64,000 bases of DNA from Hymenobacter monticola (GTDB lineage Bacteria > Bacteroidota > Bacteroidia > Cytophagales > Hymenobacteraceae), in assembly GCF_022811645.1 (NCBI RefSeq), contig NZ_CP094534.1:186001-250000 (forward strand), given 5' to 3'. A program made the translations under genes and the position numbers. Below the pieces are notes generated by a model. It was not told the origin of the DNA. It searched no databases and worked only from the letters and a program-made list of their open reading frames with translations. The stretch's first letter is position 1. The number at the start of each line of letters is the position of its first letter. Below are positions 1 to 8,670 of this stretch, in pieces.

Positions 1-320
1 CCCGGGTGTCGCCCGTCACGCCGTTTGCCCTCATGACGTTCGTGCTGGCCATCATGCGGGTGCGGCTGAAGCCGTTTCTGCTGGCCTCCATTGCCGGCAT
101 GCTGCCGCGCAGCCTGTTTTTCTATTGGCTCGGCACCAAAGCCAACGACGTTTTCACGCTGCTGAAGGACCCCGGCACCGGCTCGGCGGGCAAGCTGCTG
201 CTGCTGGCGCTGGTGGCCGCCTCGTTTTTCGGCCTCTACTACCTCTTCAACCAGGCTCTGAAACGCGCTCTGCACAAAAGCGCCGCCGCCAGCATCGAAA
301 AATCTTCGACTGATTCTTAG
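1..320 (+). CDS. VTT/DedA-like membrane protein, 3' part
   Basis: The C-terminal ~105 residues of an integral membrane protein continue from before the window. The sequence runs SPVTPFALMTFVLAIMRV, then a second hydrophobic stretch (LLLLALVAASFFGLYYLF) and a basic tail. The PVTPF..L motif and the following amphipathic LKPFLLASIAGMLPRS segment are typical of the VTT (SNARE-associated, TVP38/TMEM64, DedA-like) family of putative lipid scramblases or transporters. Only the family level can be supported because the N-terminal half is missing. Confidence 0.6.
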   Translation, partial: RVSPVTPFALMTFVLAIMRVRLKPFLLASIAGMLPRSLFFYWLGTKANDVFTLLKDPGTGSAGKLLLLALVAASFFGLYYLFNQALKRALHKSAAASIEKSSTDS

Positions 321-370
321 CCACTTGCTGCCCCAGCTGCAACTTTATTTCTGAAAAATGTGCGCACAGC

Positions 371-402
371 TTGTGTAGCCGCTTTTTTTCATCCTACCTT
401 TG
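371..402 (+). promoter_or_regulatory. Bacteroidota-type promoter of tRNA-Arg
   Basis: A TTG (371-373) lies 21 bp before TACCTTTG (395-402). This fits the Bacteroidota -33 TTG / -7 TAnnTTTG pattern and places transcription start about 15 bp before the tRNA. Confidence 0.6.
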
Positions 403-422
403 TGCTCCCAACACGGGAAAAG

Positions 423-496
423 GGTTGCATAGCTCAATTGGATAGAGCATCTGACTACGAATCAGAAGGTTTAAGGTTCGACTCCTTATGCGACCA
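423..496 (+). tRNA. tRNA-Arg (anticodon ACG)
   Basis: The cloverleaf folds completely: acceptor GGTTGCA/TGCGACC, D-stem GCTC/GAGC, anticodon stem TCTGA/TCAGA with loop CTACGAA, T-stem TAAGG/CCTTA with loop TTCGACT. Anticodon ACG is at 457-459 and the discriminator is A496. The CCA end is not encoded. Confidence 0.95.
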
Positions 497-501
497 CAGG
501 A

Positions 502-537
502 AAGGCCCTCAGCTCAGTGCAGAGGGCCTTTTTGTTT
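502..537 (+). terminator. Terminator after tRNA-Arg
   Basis: AAGGCCCTC and GAGGGCCTT form a 9-bp stem around an 11-nt loop, followed by TTTGTTTT. Confidence 0.85.
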
Positions 538-603
538 TCATGGGGTACAATCTTGGGTACAAACACTAGCTTTCGACAACCGCCTTACGCATGAGGATGG
601 CCT

Positions 604-1115
604 CCTGGGCAGTTCCACCAGTACCGCCTGCCGGTGGAGTTTGCCCGGGCCGAACCCGACGAGGCGCACGAACGCTCGCCGGAAGGCCGGCCGTTTGGCG
701 GCAGCTCGACTTCCTGCATCTGCGCACCCAGCGCATCCGCTACGCCGTGAAAGACTACTACCGGGCGTTTAGCCAGCGCACTAAGTGGGGCCTCGACGGC
801 CTGCTCTTTGTGGGGGAGCTGAGCGCCTACGAGGCCGACGGGAAAGAACAGTACGCGGTACGTGACCGGCTGACGTACATGGCAGAGGTTGCAGGCAAGC
901 TGGAAGAAGACGTGGCCTGCGTCCAGTATGGACGGCGCGTGCTGGACTGGGTCGAAACAGCCGGCTTTCCCATTCGGACCGCCATGCCCCCCAAAGCCGA
1001 GTACATCACCCAGGCCACCTTCCACCTCCCGGCAAATGAGGAACTGCCGGCCGTGCACGGGCACCCGAAGTTTCTGGACAAGCGAGCCGAAATTGCCACC
1101 CAGGCCACGGCCTAA
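604..1115 (+). pseudogene. Frameshifted C-terminal gene remnant beside tRNA-Arg
   Basis: Two overlapping frames read as one protein. Frame 1 from about 604 gives FHQYRLPVEFARAEPDEAHE and reaches EGRPFG. Around 700 the convincing reading moves to frame 3, QLDFLHLRTQRIRYAVKDYY, and continues to a stop at 1113-1115. No start codon precedes it in frame: a TGA lies at 592-594. The second part has ordinary composition and codon use for this genome, so it looks like the 3' end of a real gene that lost its 5' end and acquired a frameshift. I do not recognise the family. Its place just after a tRNA gene suggests debris of an integrated element, but no integrase or attachment repeat is visible. Confidence 0.5.
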
Positions 1116-1187
1116 CTCCTGCCGTCCCGTTCAGTACAGAATGGCTAATTTTTTTAGGCATTATTGCAAATATATTTAGTTTGCTTC

Positions 1188-1217
1188 TTGCTTTCTTAAA
1201 GCCTTTTGGCATCTTTG
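1188..1217 (+). promoter_or_regulatory. Probable cas operon promoter
   Basis: TTG at 1188-1190 is followed after 19 bp by CATCTTTG (1210-1217), close to the TAnnTTTG -7 box, in an AT-rich stretch between the upstream remnant and cas6. The same CATCTTTG occurs upstream of the sugar transporter at 25010. Confidence 0.4.
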
Positions 1218-1268
1218 CCAAGCAGCACAATCCATCGGGTATGTGCTAATCAATCTTCTTCTTTTCCA

Positions 1269-1937
1269 ATGCGACTGAATCTCTACCTGAGCTCGAAGGT
1301 CTTGGTGCCTTTCGACTATTTACCAACACTGAAGGGCGCTTTCCATCGTTGGCTGGGTTACGACGATAACCTGCATGATAGCCTCTCCCTTTACTCGCTG
1401 TCGTGGTTGCACGGCGGTCGGGCAGAGCGAGGCGGCATTCGTTTTCCAGAAGGGGCTAGTTGGGCCATAAGCGCCCCCGGTCAGGAACTGGTGCACGCGG
1501 TAGTAGCCGGAGTAGTGCGCGCTCCCGAAGTTGGCTTGGGCCTGACGGTGCGCGACGTGCGCTTGCAACAGGCACCCGGTTTCGCGTCTGGAGAACAGCC
1601 CTTCCGCGTGAGCAGCCCCGTTTTCATTAAACATGAACCCGACAAGGGCCAGCCCGCCGACCACCTCCTCCCCGGCCATCCGTTGGCCGATGAGTTGCTC
1701 ACCGCTACCCTGCGCCACAAGCTCCGCCAGGCCGGCCTCGACGATGCCGGGGCCGCCGTGCGCTTCGACCCCGCCCACCTTGCCACCGCCAAGTCCAAGC
1801 TCTTCCGCTACAAGCAGGTGCAGTGCCGCGGCAGCATCTGCCCAGTGCTGGTATCTGGTTCGGGCGAGCAGATTCAGTTTGCTTGGGAGGTCGGCGTGGG
1901 CCACTCAACGGGGATTGGGTGTGGGGCGCTAGTGTAA
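1269..1937 (+). CDS. cas6: Cas6 CRISPR RNA endoribonuclease
   Basis: This 222-residue RAMP protein is the expected pre-crRNA processing nuclease. It would cut each repeat transcript and leave the 8-nt handle AUUGAAAU seen at the 3' end of the repeats. The N-terminus MRLNLYLSS is the first RAMP strand, and the C-terminus ends in the glycine-rich loop GVGHSTGIGCG diagnostic of Cas6. The ATG at 1269 is chosen because a longer reading from 1206 adds residues ahead of the first strand. Cas5 begins 30 bp downstream. A catalytic histidine cannot be assigned with certainty; His-29 of the RAMP N-terminal part is one candidate. Confidence 0.88.
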   Translation: MRLNLYLSSKVLVPFDYLPTLKGAFHRWLGYDDNLHDSLSLYSLSWLHGGRAERGGIRFPEGASWAISAPGQELVHAVVAGVVRAPEVGLGLTVRDVRLQQAPGFASGEQPFRVSSPVFIKHEPDKGQPADHLLPGHPLADELLTATLRHKLRQAGLDDAGAAVRFDPAHLATAKSKLFRYKQVQCRGSICPVLVSGSGEQIQFAWEVGVGHSTGIGCGALV

Positions 1938-1967
1938 TAATTCTACTTCACCTATTGGCTTTGCATT

Positions 1968-2528
1968 ATGCTTTATATCGTAAAGTACACGGGCCCTTTT
2001 GGCTACCTCAAGCCGTGGACAGCGGTGCGCGACGGAGAAACCTACTCGCAGCAGTTTCTCACACCTTCCGTGCTTGAGGGAATGCAGCAGAAGCTAGGGG
2101 TAACTAAGATTTTGCGCCATAAGCTCACTTACACCGGCTTGAGTATGCAGCAGGAGCAAACGCACCCGCGCGGGTGGATACACGAGAAGAAAAAGCAGCA
2201 GATGACCCGTCCCCGCGCCATCCTGGTACGCGGGGTGATGCTGGCGCCAGAACTGCATTTGGCATTTGCCTCGGCTGAGGAAGCAGAGGTAGCGGCCAGT
2301 CAGCACCTGTGCCTCTGCCGCAACGAAGACATCGTGCTGCCCGTGGAGCAACTGACGCTCACAGAAGCAGCGTTTGACCAACTGCCGGGCTTTGAGTTGC
2401 GGCCCACGGTGGCGAGTGCACCGGGCGCGTTTCTGGTGGGTTTCAACCGCTTTGCGCAAGGCGCGGCCATGCACGGGCGGCTGGAAATCGTGGGTAATCC
2501 CATTCGCCCGGTGGGGCTCATGCAATGA
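1968..2528 (+). CDS. cas5: Cas5-type Cascade subunit
   Basis: A 186-residue protein that most likely caps the 5' handle of the crRNA in the Cascade complex. It opens with a RAMP strand and loop (MLYIVKYTGPFGYLKPWTAV) followed by QQFLTPSVLEGM, the layout of Cas5 N-termini in which the helix after the first strand is preceded by a proline. A glycine-rich end (GNPIRPVG) is present. Its stop overlaps the cas3 start as ATGA (2525-2528), indicating translational coupling. Sequence similarity within Cas5 is low, so the call rests on the N-terminal pattern, the size, and the position between cas6 and cas3. Confidence 0.72.
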   Translation: MLYIVKYTGPFGYLKPWTAVRDGETYSQQFLTPSVLEGMQQKLGVTKILRHKLTYTGLSMQQEQTHPRGWIHEKKKQQMTRPRAILVRGVMLAPELHLAFASAEEAEVAASQHLCLCRNEDIVLPVEQLTLTEAAFDQLPGFELRPTVASAPGAFLVGFNRFAQGAAMHGRLEIVGNPIRPVGLMQ

Positions 2529-4702
2529 GTACGCGCCCGGAATTGCTGGCCAAAAGCGCCAGCCACGGCGGCGAATTGAGTTTGCTGGCCCACACGCAGC
2601 ATGTCGTGGCCGTGGCCGAAGCCGTGGCCCGCGCCGTGGGGTTCGATGAACGGTTGGCCCGATTGGGAGCCGCCTTGCACGACTTGGGTAAAGCGCATCC
2701 GGCCTTCCAACGCAAGCTGCGACTGAATACGGGGCAGGCCGACCCCAACCCCACTATGCATCGGCACGAGCTGTCTTCGCTGGGATTTTTGCCGCTGCTG
2801 CCCCGCGCCGACTGGCCGGCCGTGATTGACATGGTCGTGGCCCACCACAAGCCCATGCAGCAGAAAGATGACTTGTTTGCCAAAGGCATCTTGGACCTGA
2901 ACGACCGCAGCCGCACCTGGCAGGCCGACCACCTGGCCGGCTGGGAAGAATGGGCGCCGGGGGCGCTGGACGTGCTGGATGCGCTGGATGCGCTGGGCAT
3001 CGCGACCCGGCCAGTGAGTCGCGCTGAGGCCGAAGAAGCTTTGGCATTCGCGGTGGCGCACTGCGAGGGCAAGCGTAAGAACTGGGCGCCGGGACGGGGC
3101 TTGCTGCAAGCGGCCGACCACTTTGCCTCGGCGCTGCAGCACGATGCGGCCGGGCAGTTGAACACGTTGTTTGCCAAGCCGGATTTAAGCTATTTCAACC
3201 GCTCCTCGGCGTTGTATCCGCTGTCGCTGCTGGCGGCCGACCAGCCGCAAGCGCACACGCTGGTAGTGGCGCCCACGGGCGCGGGCAAAACGGATTATTT
3301 GCTGAGGCGCTGCCGAGGGCGAGTATTTTATACACTGCCTTTCCAGGCCAGCATCAATTCGATGTTTGACCGAATGCGCAAAGCCGATGAAAAATTGCCG
3401 TTTGGCGGCTCCATCCGTTTGCAGCACGCCGCCTCGCAGTTAGTCGAAAACCGGGGCGCGGTCGAGAAGCAACTGCAGTCGTTGGTTGGGGCTTCGGTGA
3501 AAGTGCTGACACCGCATCAGCTGGCGGCCGTCGTATTCGGCACGCCGGGCTACGAGGCGGTGATGCTGGACGTGCGTGGGGCCGATATTATTCTGGACGA
3601 GGTGCATACGTATTCGGCTCAGGCGCAGAGCATGGTGCTGGAAATTGTGGATGCGCTGCGGCGACTGGGCTGTCGGCTGCACATCGGCACCGCCACCATG
3701 CCTACGGTGCTCTACCAGGAATTGCTGCACCGCTTAGGCGGACCGGAAGCTGTGGCCGAAGTAGCCCTGCCGCTGCCGACGCTGGATGCATTTGACCGGC
3801 ACGCCGTGCACAAGATTCCGCGCGATGCCGACGACCCGGCTGCCTGGCCCGCCGCGGCCGATGCGGTGCTGGCTGCTGCAATGGCCGCCGGGGAGAAAGT
3901 GCTGGTTATCTGCAACACCGTGCAGGGCGCGCAGCAACGCTATAAAGACTTGCACGAGCTGTTTCCCGACGTCAAGATGCTGTTGCTGCATAGCCGTTTC
4001 CGACGCGGCGACCGGGCGGCCCGCGAAAAACGGCTGGAAAAAGAATTCAACTCGCCGAAAGAGCCCGGTCCCTGCCTGGTTGTTTCTACGCAAGTGGTAG
4101 AGGTAAGCCTCGACATCAGCTTCGACCGCATGATTACGGAAGCCGCGCCGCTCGATGCGCTGGTGCAGCGCTTCGGGCGCGTAAACCGGCGGCGCACCCC
4201 CGAAACCATTGGCCGGCTCAAGCCCGTGCACGTGCTGGCGCCCGGCCCCAGCTGCCTGCCTTACAGCCGGGAAGTGGTGGAAGCCAGCTTCGCGCAGCTG
4301 CCCGACCACGGCGAGGTGCTGCGCGAGCGCGACGCGCAAACCAAAATCGACGCCGTGTACCCGGCGCTGCAAATTTCCAGCATCAGCACCCACGTCATCT
4401 GGGACGGCGAGCGGTGCAAGCTGCGCGAGCTGTGCAACAACCCGCGGGCCGTGCTGGTCGAGACGCTGGAAATTGAGTCCACGGCCTGCATTCTGGCGGC
4501 CGACCGCGCCGCCTACCTCGAAGGCCGCTGGGAAGCGCGCACCCAGCTGGAAATCCCGGTGAGCTGGCGCAGCATGTACGCCCGCAAAAACACCTACGAG
4601 CGCCTCGACGTGGGCATGATGCCCTTCGTGGTGCCCGGCAACAAGCACTACGAGGAGCTGGGCCTGCAATTCGAGGAGTACGACATGTTTCTGGAAAACT
4701 AA
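2525..4702 (+). CDS. cas3: Cas3 HD nuclease-helicase
   Basis: This 725-residue effector would unwind and degrade DNA marked by Cascade. The HD nuclease domain comes first: His in LLAHTQHV, His52-Asp53 in LHDLGKAHP, later HRHE and VAHHKP. The superfamily 2 helicase follows, with Walker A APTGAGKT near residue 249, DEVH near 358, and motif VI QRFGRVNRR. The size and HD-then-helicase order are normal for Cas3. The start overlaps the cas5 stop. In many type I-B loci cas3 follows cas7 and cas5; here it precedes the large subunit, which is an unusual order. Confidence 0.95.
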   Translation: MSTRPELLAKSASHGGELSLLAHTQHVVAVAEAVARAVGFDERLARLGAALHDLGKAHPAFQRKLRLNTGQADPNPTMHRHELSSLGFLPLLPRADWPAVIDMVVAHHKPMQQKDDLFAKGILDLNDRSRTWQADHLAGWEEWAPGALDVLDALDALGIATRPVSRAEAEEALAFAVAHCEGKRKNWAPGRGLLQAADHFASALQHDAAGQLNTLFAKPDLSYFNRSSALYPLSLLAADQPQAHTLVVAPTGAGKTDYLLRRCRGRVFYTLPFQASINSMFDRMRKADEKLPFGGSIRLQHAASQLVENRGAVEKQLQSLVGASVKVLTPHQLAAVVFGTPGYEAVMLDVRGADIILDEVHTYSAQAQSMVLEIVDALRRLGCRLHIGTATMPTVLYQELLHRLGGPEAVAEVALPLPTLDAFDRHAVHKIPRDADDPAAWPAAADAVLAAAMAAGEKVLVICNTVQGAQQRYKDLHELFPDVKMLLLHSRFRRGDRAAREKRLEKEFNSPKEPGPCLVVSTQVVEVSLDISFDRMITEAAPLDALVQRFGRVNRRRTPETIGRLKPVHVLAPGPSCLPYSREVVEASFAQLPDHGEVLRERDAQTKIDAVYPALQISSISTHVIWDGERCKLRELCNNPRAVLVETLEIESTACILAADRAAYLEGRWEARTQLEIPVSWRSMYARKNTYERLDVGMMPFVVPGNKHYEELGLQFEEYDMFLEN

Positions 4703-4716
4703 CCCCCGCTTCGCTT

Positions 4717-6159
4717 ATGTACACCAGCCACATCGGCCGCCGCTTGCTCAGCCTCTACCACCAGCGCACGGGCGAAGAACTCTCGGCTCGGCAGTTTTTT
4801 GAGCAGCGGCTGTACCCGCTGTTTTATGCGCACAAGCGTTTTTTGCAATGGGTGCCCAGTTCGCCGTTTGCTCAAGACTTCAACAAGGACGAAAAAGCTC
4901 TCGTAGCACTTGGGGACAGTCCTTATGAGATTAAACTGGGCAAACTTCACAATAAGATTGACAGCGGCTTAGCGCCTGATGCCAGTTTCGTTATCGGCTT
5001 TCCGGCGGCGGGCGCGGAAGGCACCACCTCCGGGCAGGTTTCGGGCGTGGGGCCGAAGGTGAGCAGCGAGGAAATCTACTGCTCCTGGATTGGCGGGGCG
5101 CTGGGCGTGGGCGTGAGCGGCGGCCTCTCGCTGCTGCTAGATGAAGACGATGTGCTCTGGGCGCTCTACGAAGGCTGGGCGCACTACCGCACCTTTCTGG
5201 AGCAGCGGCCGACCATGAAAGGCAATCAGATTGAAACCTGGAACGGCCACTGGCTGGCGCACGCTTTCAGCCCAGAATTCGACCCGGCTTATCCGCTGGA
5301 TGAGTTCAAAATCGACCTGACCGATACGGCCGGCACGCTGGCCATGCCCACGCGCGAATGGGTGCAGGTGTTGTTTGCCCTCACCCGCCACTACCCGACC
5401 CGCGACCTGATGGCCTACGTGTACAGCCTGGCCCAGACCAACCGCACCATCGGCTTCGTGCCGTTGCAATTGCGAGGCATCAATAAGGTGTACGACCTTA
5501 CGGAGAAGCTTTTCCTCTTTCCAGAAGCCGTGCGCAGCGCCGGGCAAGCCGAGTTGCTACGCCTCTACACCGTGCAGTACGGCTTTGCCCGCGCTTGCCA
5601 GATGGGCGCCATTGGGCTGGCCGCCATCGAGCCGGCCAAGCTGCGCGACTACCTGCCCAGCGCCTACGGCCCGGCCAAACCGCCCGCCACGAAGACCGAA
5701 GCCGCCGCCATTCAATTTGCTTTTCATCAACTCTGGATTCTCGCCATGCTCAACAACCAGGAACTCTACGATACCGCCGACCGACTGGCAGGCGCGCTCC
5801 ACCAATTTGCCATCCGCGACATAGGCAAGAATGCGGGCCGAGGCAAAAACAATGTCAATCAGCAAGTTGAACAGGTTTTTGTCAAGCACCGGCCGCTCTT
5901 CATCGATAAGCTGAGTGACATGCTGGCGGCCGTGAACGCCGCCTCGCCCTACCGCGATGCCTTCGACGAGGCCGTGCGCCAGGTCATGCTGATGCCGGTG
6001 GACAATTTTCCGCTGTTCATCATCCTCACTCGCTTCCGCTACATCGCCCGGCAGAACGAGGGCGTCTTGCCAGCAGGCAACGCCAAAGCAGATACAGCAG
6101 CCCCGGCTTTTAAAGATTCGGCTGCTGCCGCCGAGCAAACGCAACTCAACCTTCAGTAA
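4717..6159 (+). CDS. Cas8-like large Cascade subunit (unclassified)
   Basis: A 480-residue protein sits exactly where the large Cascade subunit is expected, between cas3 and cas7. It begins MYTSHIGRRLLSLYHQRTGE and has a glycine-rich central segment (IGGALGVGVSGGLSLLLDED, about residues 129-148). An all-helical C-terminal third (about 340-460) is compatible with a fused Cas11-like small-subunit domain. The CXXC-CXXC zinc motif of classical Cst1-type Cas8b is absent. Type I-B large subunits diverge so far that motif matching is weak, so function is inferred from position, size and the missing alternative. An internal Met near residue 343 could start a separate Cas11-like product, as known for some I-B systems, but this is speculation. 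Confidence 0.6.
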   Translation: MYTSHIGRRLLSLYHQRTGEELSARQFFEQRLYPLFYAHKRFLQWVPSSPFAQDFNKDEKALVALGDSPYEIKLGKLHNKIDSGLAPDASFVIGFPAAGAEGTTSGQVSGVGPKVSSEEIYCSWIGGALGVGVSGGLSLLLDEDDVLWALYEGWAHYRTFLEQRPTMKGNQIETWNGHWLAHAFSPEFDPAYPLDEFKIDLTDTAGTLAMPTREWVQVLFALTRHYPTRDLMAYVYSLAQTNRTIGFVPLQLRGINKVYDLTEKLFLFPEAVRSAGQAELLRLYTVQYGFARACQMGAIGLAAIEPAKLRDYLPSAYGPAKPPATKTEAAAIQFAFHQLWILAMLNNQELYDTADRLAGALHQFAIRDIGKNAGRGKNNVNQQVEQVFVKHRPLFIDKLSDMLAAVNAASPYRDAFDEAVRQVMLMPVDNFPLFIILTRFRYIARQNEGVLPAGNAKADTAAPAFKDSAAAAEQTQLNLQ

Positions 6160-6183
6160 TCTTTCAACCTCATTTCCCAGTCC

Positions 6184-7272
6184 ATGAATCCGTACCTCTA
6201 CTTGCGCGGCCTGCGCCATGCCGAGCACACCGTTTTTGCCGTGCAGGACGGCCAGAAATTCTACACCGACCCGCAGTTCAACGTGCGCCAAGCCTATTCG
6301 AGCGGGCAGCAGGTGAAGCGCAGCATCATGGACGCGCTGACCACCGGAATGAACGTGGCCCCGGCGCCCATCACCTTCAACTGGCAAACCAAGAAGGGCA
6401 AGAACAACGAAACCCAGTTCGAGCAAAAGGAGCCGTGGTCGCCCTGCGACCCTACGCATATCGACCAGTTGCTGGGCGGCTACATGCGCGCCGAAACGGG
6501 CGAGTTCACCATCAAGCGACGCTCGCCGCTCTCAATTTCGGCTATGCGCCCACTGCACCCGCTGCTCGGCGGCCTGGAGCAACAGAAGGAAAACCTGACT
6601 TTCGACCGCACCTCGCATCCCGCCAATCACCCCGTGCGGGTGCGTGACGAGAAGGGGAATGAGTTGAGCACGGAGGAAGTAGATGCATTGCTGCTCAGCA
6701 CCAAGCGCAACCTCCCCAACCGTATCTGGATACCTGACCACACCCGCGCCTCTGGCCTGTTCGTGTACGATGTGGCCGTGGATTTACGCACGCTGTTCTG
6801 CGTCTCGACCAACACCTTGGAACCGGAGCTGCACCCCACCAAAATAGCCGAGCTAAAGGAACAAGGCTGGACGGAAAGCCGCAACGTATTCGGTCCCTGC
6901 CTGCTGGCCCCGAAGAAAATGCGCGACGACAGCATTCCCGCGCTGGCTCATGCTTTGCTCAACTGGCGCATCACCAGCAACCAAGCCCGCACTTTCAGCC
7001 TAATGGAAACCCTAGCCGTAGCCATTTCCGACAACGCCAACCACTTGGCTGGTGCCATTCGCGGCCAACTCCGAGAAGACACCGAGCGTCCCGCTGCTAA
7101 GCCCGTGCTCGATGAAACGGCCGGCGCCAAGCTGTACGTTTCGCTGCCCGCTTCGGGCTACATCGCCGGGGCCTACGGGGCCCCTAATTCCCTGGAGCAA
7201 GCCAAGCAGGACATTGCTCAGCGGCTCCGCGAATTTAATTACGAAAACCAGACCGTACCTGCTACGTTGTAA
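6184..7272 (+). CDS. cas7: Cas7-type backbone subunit
   Basis: A 362-residue RAMP protein of the DevR/Csh2-like kind that would form the crRNA-binding Cascade filament. Supporting features are the opening strand YLYLRGLRHAEHTVFAVQDG, the RQAYSSGQQVKRSIMDAL helix resembling the SSGQ..K motif of DevR-type Cas7, RRSPLSISAMRPLHPLL, and SNQARTFSLMETLAVAIS near the C-terminus. It starts 24 bp after the large subunit. A strong terminator hairpin follows it directly, so transcription of the effector genes may be separated from cas4-cas1-cas2. Confidence 0.82.
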   Translation: MNPYLYLRGLRHAEHTVFAVQDGQKFYTDPQFNVRQAYSSGQQVKRSIMDALTTGMNVAPAPITFNWQTKKGKNNETQFEQKEPWSPCDPTHIDQLLGGYMRAETGEFTIKRRSPLSISAMRPLHPLLGGLEQQKENLTFDRTSHPANHPVRVRDEKGNELSTEEVDALLLSTKRNLPNRIWIPDHTRASGLFVYDVAVDLRTLFCVSTNTLEPELHPTKIAELKEQGWTESRNVFGPCLLAPKKMRDDSIPALAHALLNWRITSNQARTFSLMETLAVAISDNANHLAGAIRGQLREDTERPAAKPVLDETAGAKLYVSLPASGYIAGAYGAPNSLEQAKQDIAQRLREFNYENQTVPATL

Positions 7273-7275
7273 AGC

Positions 7276-7305
7276 AAAAGAGCCGCCCACTGGGCGGCTC
7301 TTTTA
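7276..7305 (+). terminator. Terminator between cas7 and the Abi gene
   Basis: AAAAGAGCCGCCCA pairs with TGGGCGGCTCTTTT in a near-perfect hairpin with both A-tract and T-tract, three bases after the cas7 stop. It lies inside the cas gene run. Confidence 0.85.
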
Positions 7306-7384
7306 TGCTTCTACCCAATTTCATAGCCGAAGCCAGAGGAGTTATTGGGCCTTACAGCACAAATATACGTCAAAATTGTATAAG

Positions 7385-8098
7385 ATGTTTTCTGATTACG
7401 AAAATTTATTTTCGGTTGAGCGAATGAGTCGGTATTTGACAGCAGCCAATGGACAGCAAGAATCGGCCGTGCAGCTGTACCACGCTAACCTGAAGTTATC
7501 GGAGGCGCTTTATTCTCCGCTGGCAATGCTTGAAGTGGCACTTCGCAACCAACTTAATCATGCTTTACAGGCACATTTTCAACAGCCTAACTGGTTGATA
7601 ACTCAACAAGCCGGCTTTATGCGTGACCCTGGATTTCGGTTTCGCAATCCGCGAACGGGGCAGTTGGTGACGAATGATTTTTTGCTGCGCTCAGTGCAGA
7701 CCGCCGAGAAAAAGCTGCGTGGCCGCGTTACTCAAAGTGCCTTGCTTTCGGAATTAATGTTTGGGTTCTGGACGGAGTTGTTTGACCCGACTCCTTTCCG
7801 CATTTTGCAAGGAAAGCCGTTGACCGTATTCGGTCAAAAGCCGCCTTCTATTAAACGAGTTGACATTTTTACCAAACTTACGGAAGTTCGGAAGCTTCGC
7901 AACCGGGTGTACCATTATGAGCCCATCTGTCTTCGCCAGCAATTGGCCTGCCTGACCGATTTGCGAATAATTCATGGGTATGTACGAGAATTGAGCAGTT
8001 GGCTTGATGCTAATCTGCCAGCTATTATGAATCCGCTCGACCGCTTCGATAGCGTCTGCCAAGTAGTATGCCAGGAGTTGCATTTTGTTCAGCCCTGA
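7385..8098 (+). CDS. Abi-like HEPN protein embedded in the cas operon
   Basis: A 237-residue protein of the Abi_2 (AbiD/AbiF-like) HEPN family, implicated in abortive phage defence through RNA cleavage. The N-terminal helix pair contains LSEALYSPLAMLEVALRNQL, and the HEPN catalytic motif R-x4-H is RNRVYH (Arg172 to His177) in VRKLRNRVYHYEPI. The gene is visibly more AT-rich than the cas genes around it and lies behind a terminator, 79 bp after it, so it may have its own promoter. It ends three bases before cas4, so cas4-cas1-cas2 probably share its transcript. The start at 7385 is the first Met that gives the family length; a longer frame from 7052 overlaps cas7. Transfer into the locus is likely. 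A partnership with CRISPR is an inference. Confidence 0.8.
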   Translation: MFSDYENLFSVERMSRYLTAANGQQESAVQLYHANLKLSEALYSPLAMLEVALRNQLNHALQAHFQQPNWLITQQAGFMRDPGFRFRNPRTGQLVTNDFLLRSVQTAEKKLRGRVTQSALLSELMFGFWTELFDPTPFRILQGKPLTVFGQKPPSIKRVDIFTKLTEVRKLRNRVYHYEPICLRQQLACLTDLRIIHGYVRELSSWLDANLPAIMNPLDRFDSVCQVVCQELHFVQP

Positions 8099-8101
8099 CC
8101 C

Positions 8102-8605
8102 ATGCGCATCACCGGCAAGCACGTCAACTACTACCACATCTGCCACCGCAAGCTGTGGCTGTTTCACAGCGGCATCAGCTTCCAGCAGACGCACGACCAC
8201 GTGGCAGATGGCACGCTACTGCACGAGACCGCCTACCCACAGCGCGCCCAGCGCTACCGCGAGATTCAGATTGAGGGCATCAAGATTGATTTTTACGACC
8301 CGCACGACCGGGTGGTACACGAAATCAAGCGCAGCAACAAGATGGAGCAGGCCAGCATCGCACAGTTGCAATACTACCTGCTGGTGCTGGAGCGCCACGG
8401 CGTGGACGGCCCCACCGGCCTGCTGGAATACCCCAAAATCCGCCGCACCGAAACCGTCGTGCTCACCGATGCCGACCGCTTCGCCATCGGGCAGTGGGAA
8501 ATCGGCATCGAAGCCTTAGTTGCTCAGCCGGTGTGCCTGCCCGTCATCAACAAGCCTTTTTGTAAAAATTGCAGCTACTACGATTTCTGCTATTCCGGTG
8601 AGTAG
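8102..8605 (+). CDS. cas4: Cas4 adaptation exonuclease
   Basis: A 167-residue PD-(D/E)xK nuclease with an iron-sulfur cluster that trims prespacers and checks the PAM. The first Cys lies in YYHICHRKLW and the C-terminal trio in FCKNCSYYDFC, together giving the four cluster ligands. The nuclease core is seen as HEIKRSNKMEQASIAQLQYY (E-x-K followed by the Q..Y helix). Length is normal for the short Cas4 of type I-B. It follows the HEPN gene by three bases and precedes cas1 by 65. Confidence 0.93.
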   Translation: MRITGKHVNYYHICHRKLWLFHSGISFQQTHDHVADGTLLHETAYPQRAQRYREIQIEGIKIDFYDPHDRVVHEIKRSNKMEQASIAQLQYYLLVLERHGVDGPTGLLEYPKIRRTETVVLTDADRFAIGQWEIGIEALVAQPVCLPVINKPFCKNCSYYDFCYSGE

Positions 8606-8670
8606 CCGCAGGGCCACCAAGGCTGGAGGCTGCGCCAGTGGTGTAATCTGCTTTTTTTAAGCCATCGCTT

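Noticed and set aside
360..569. 69-residue frame containing IAQLDRASDYESEG
   Set aside because: It is the translated tRNA-Arg gene.
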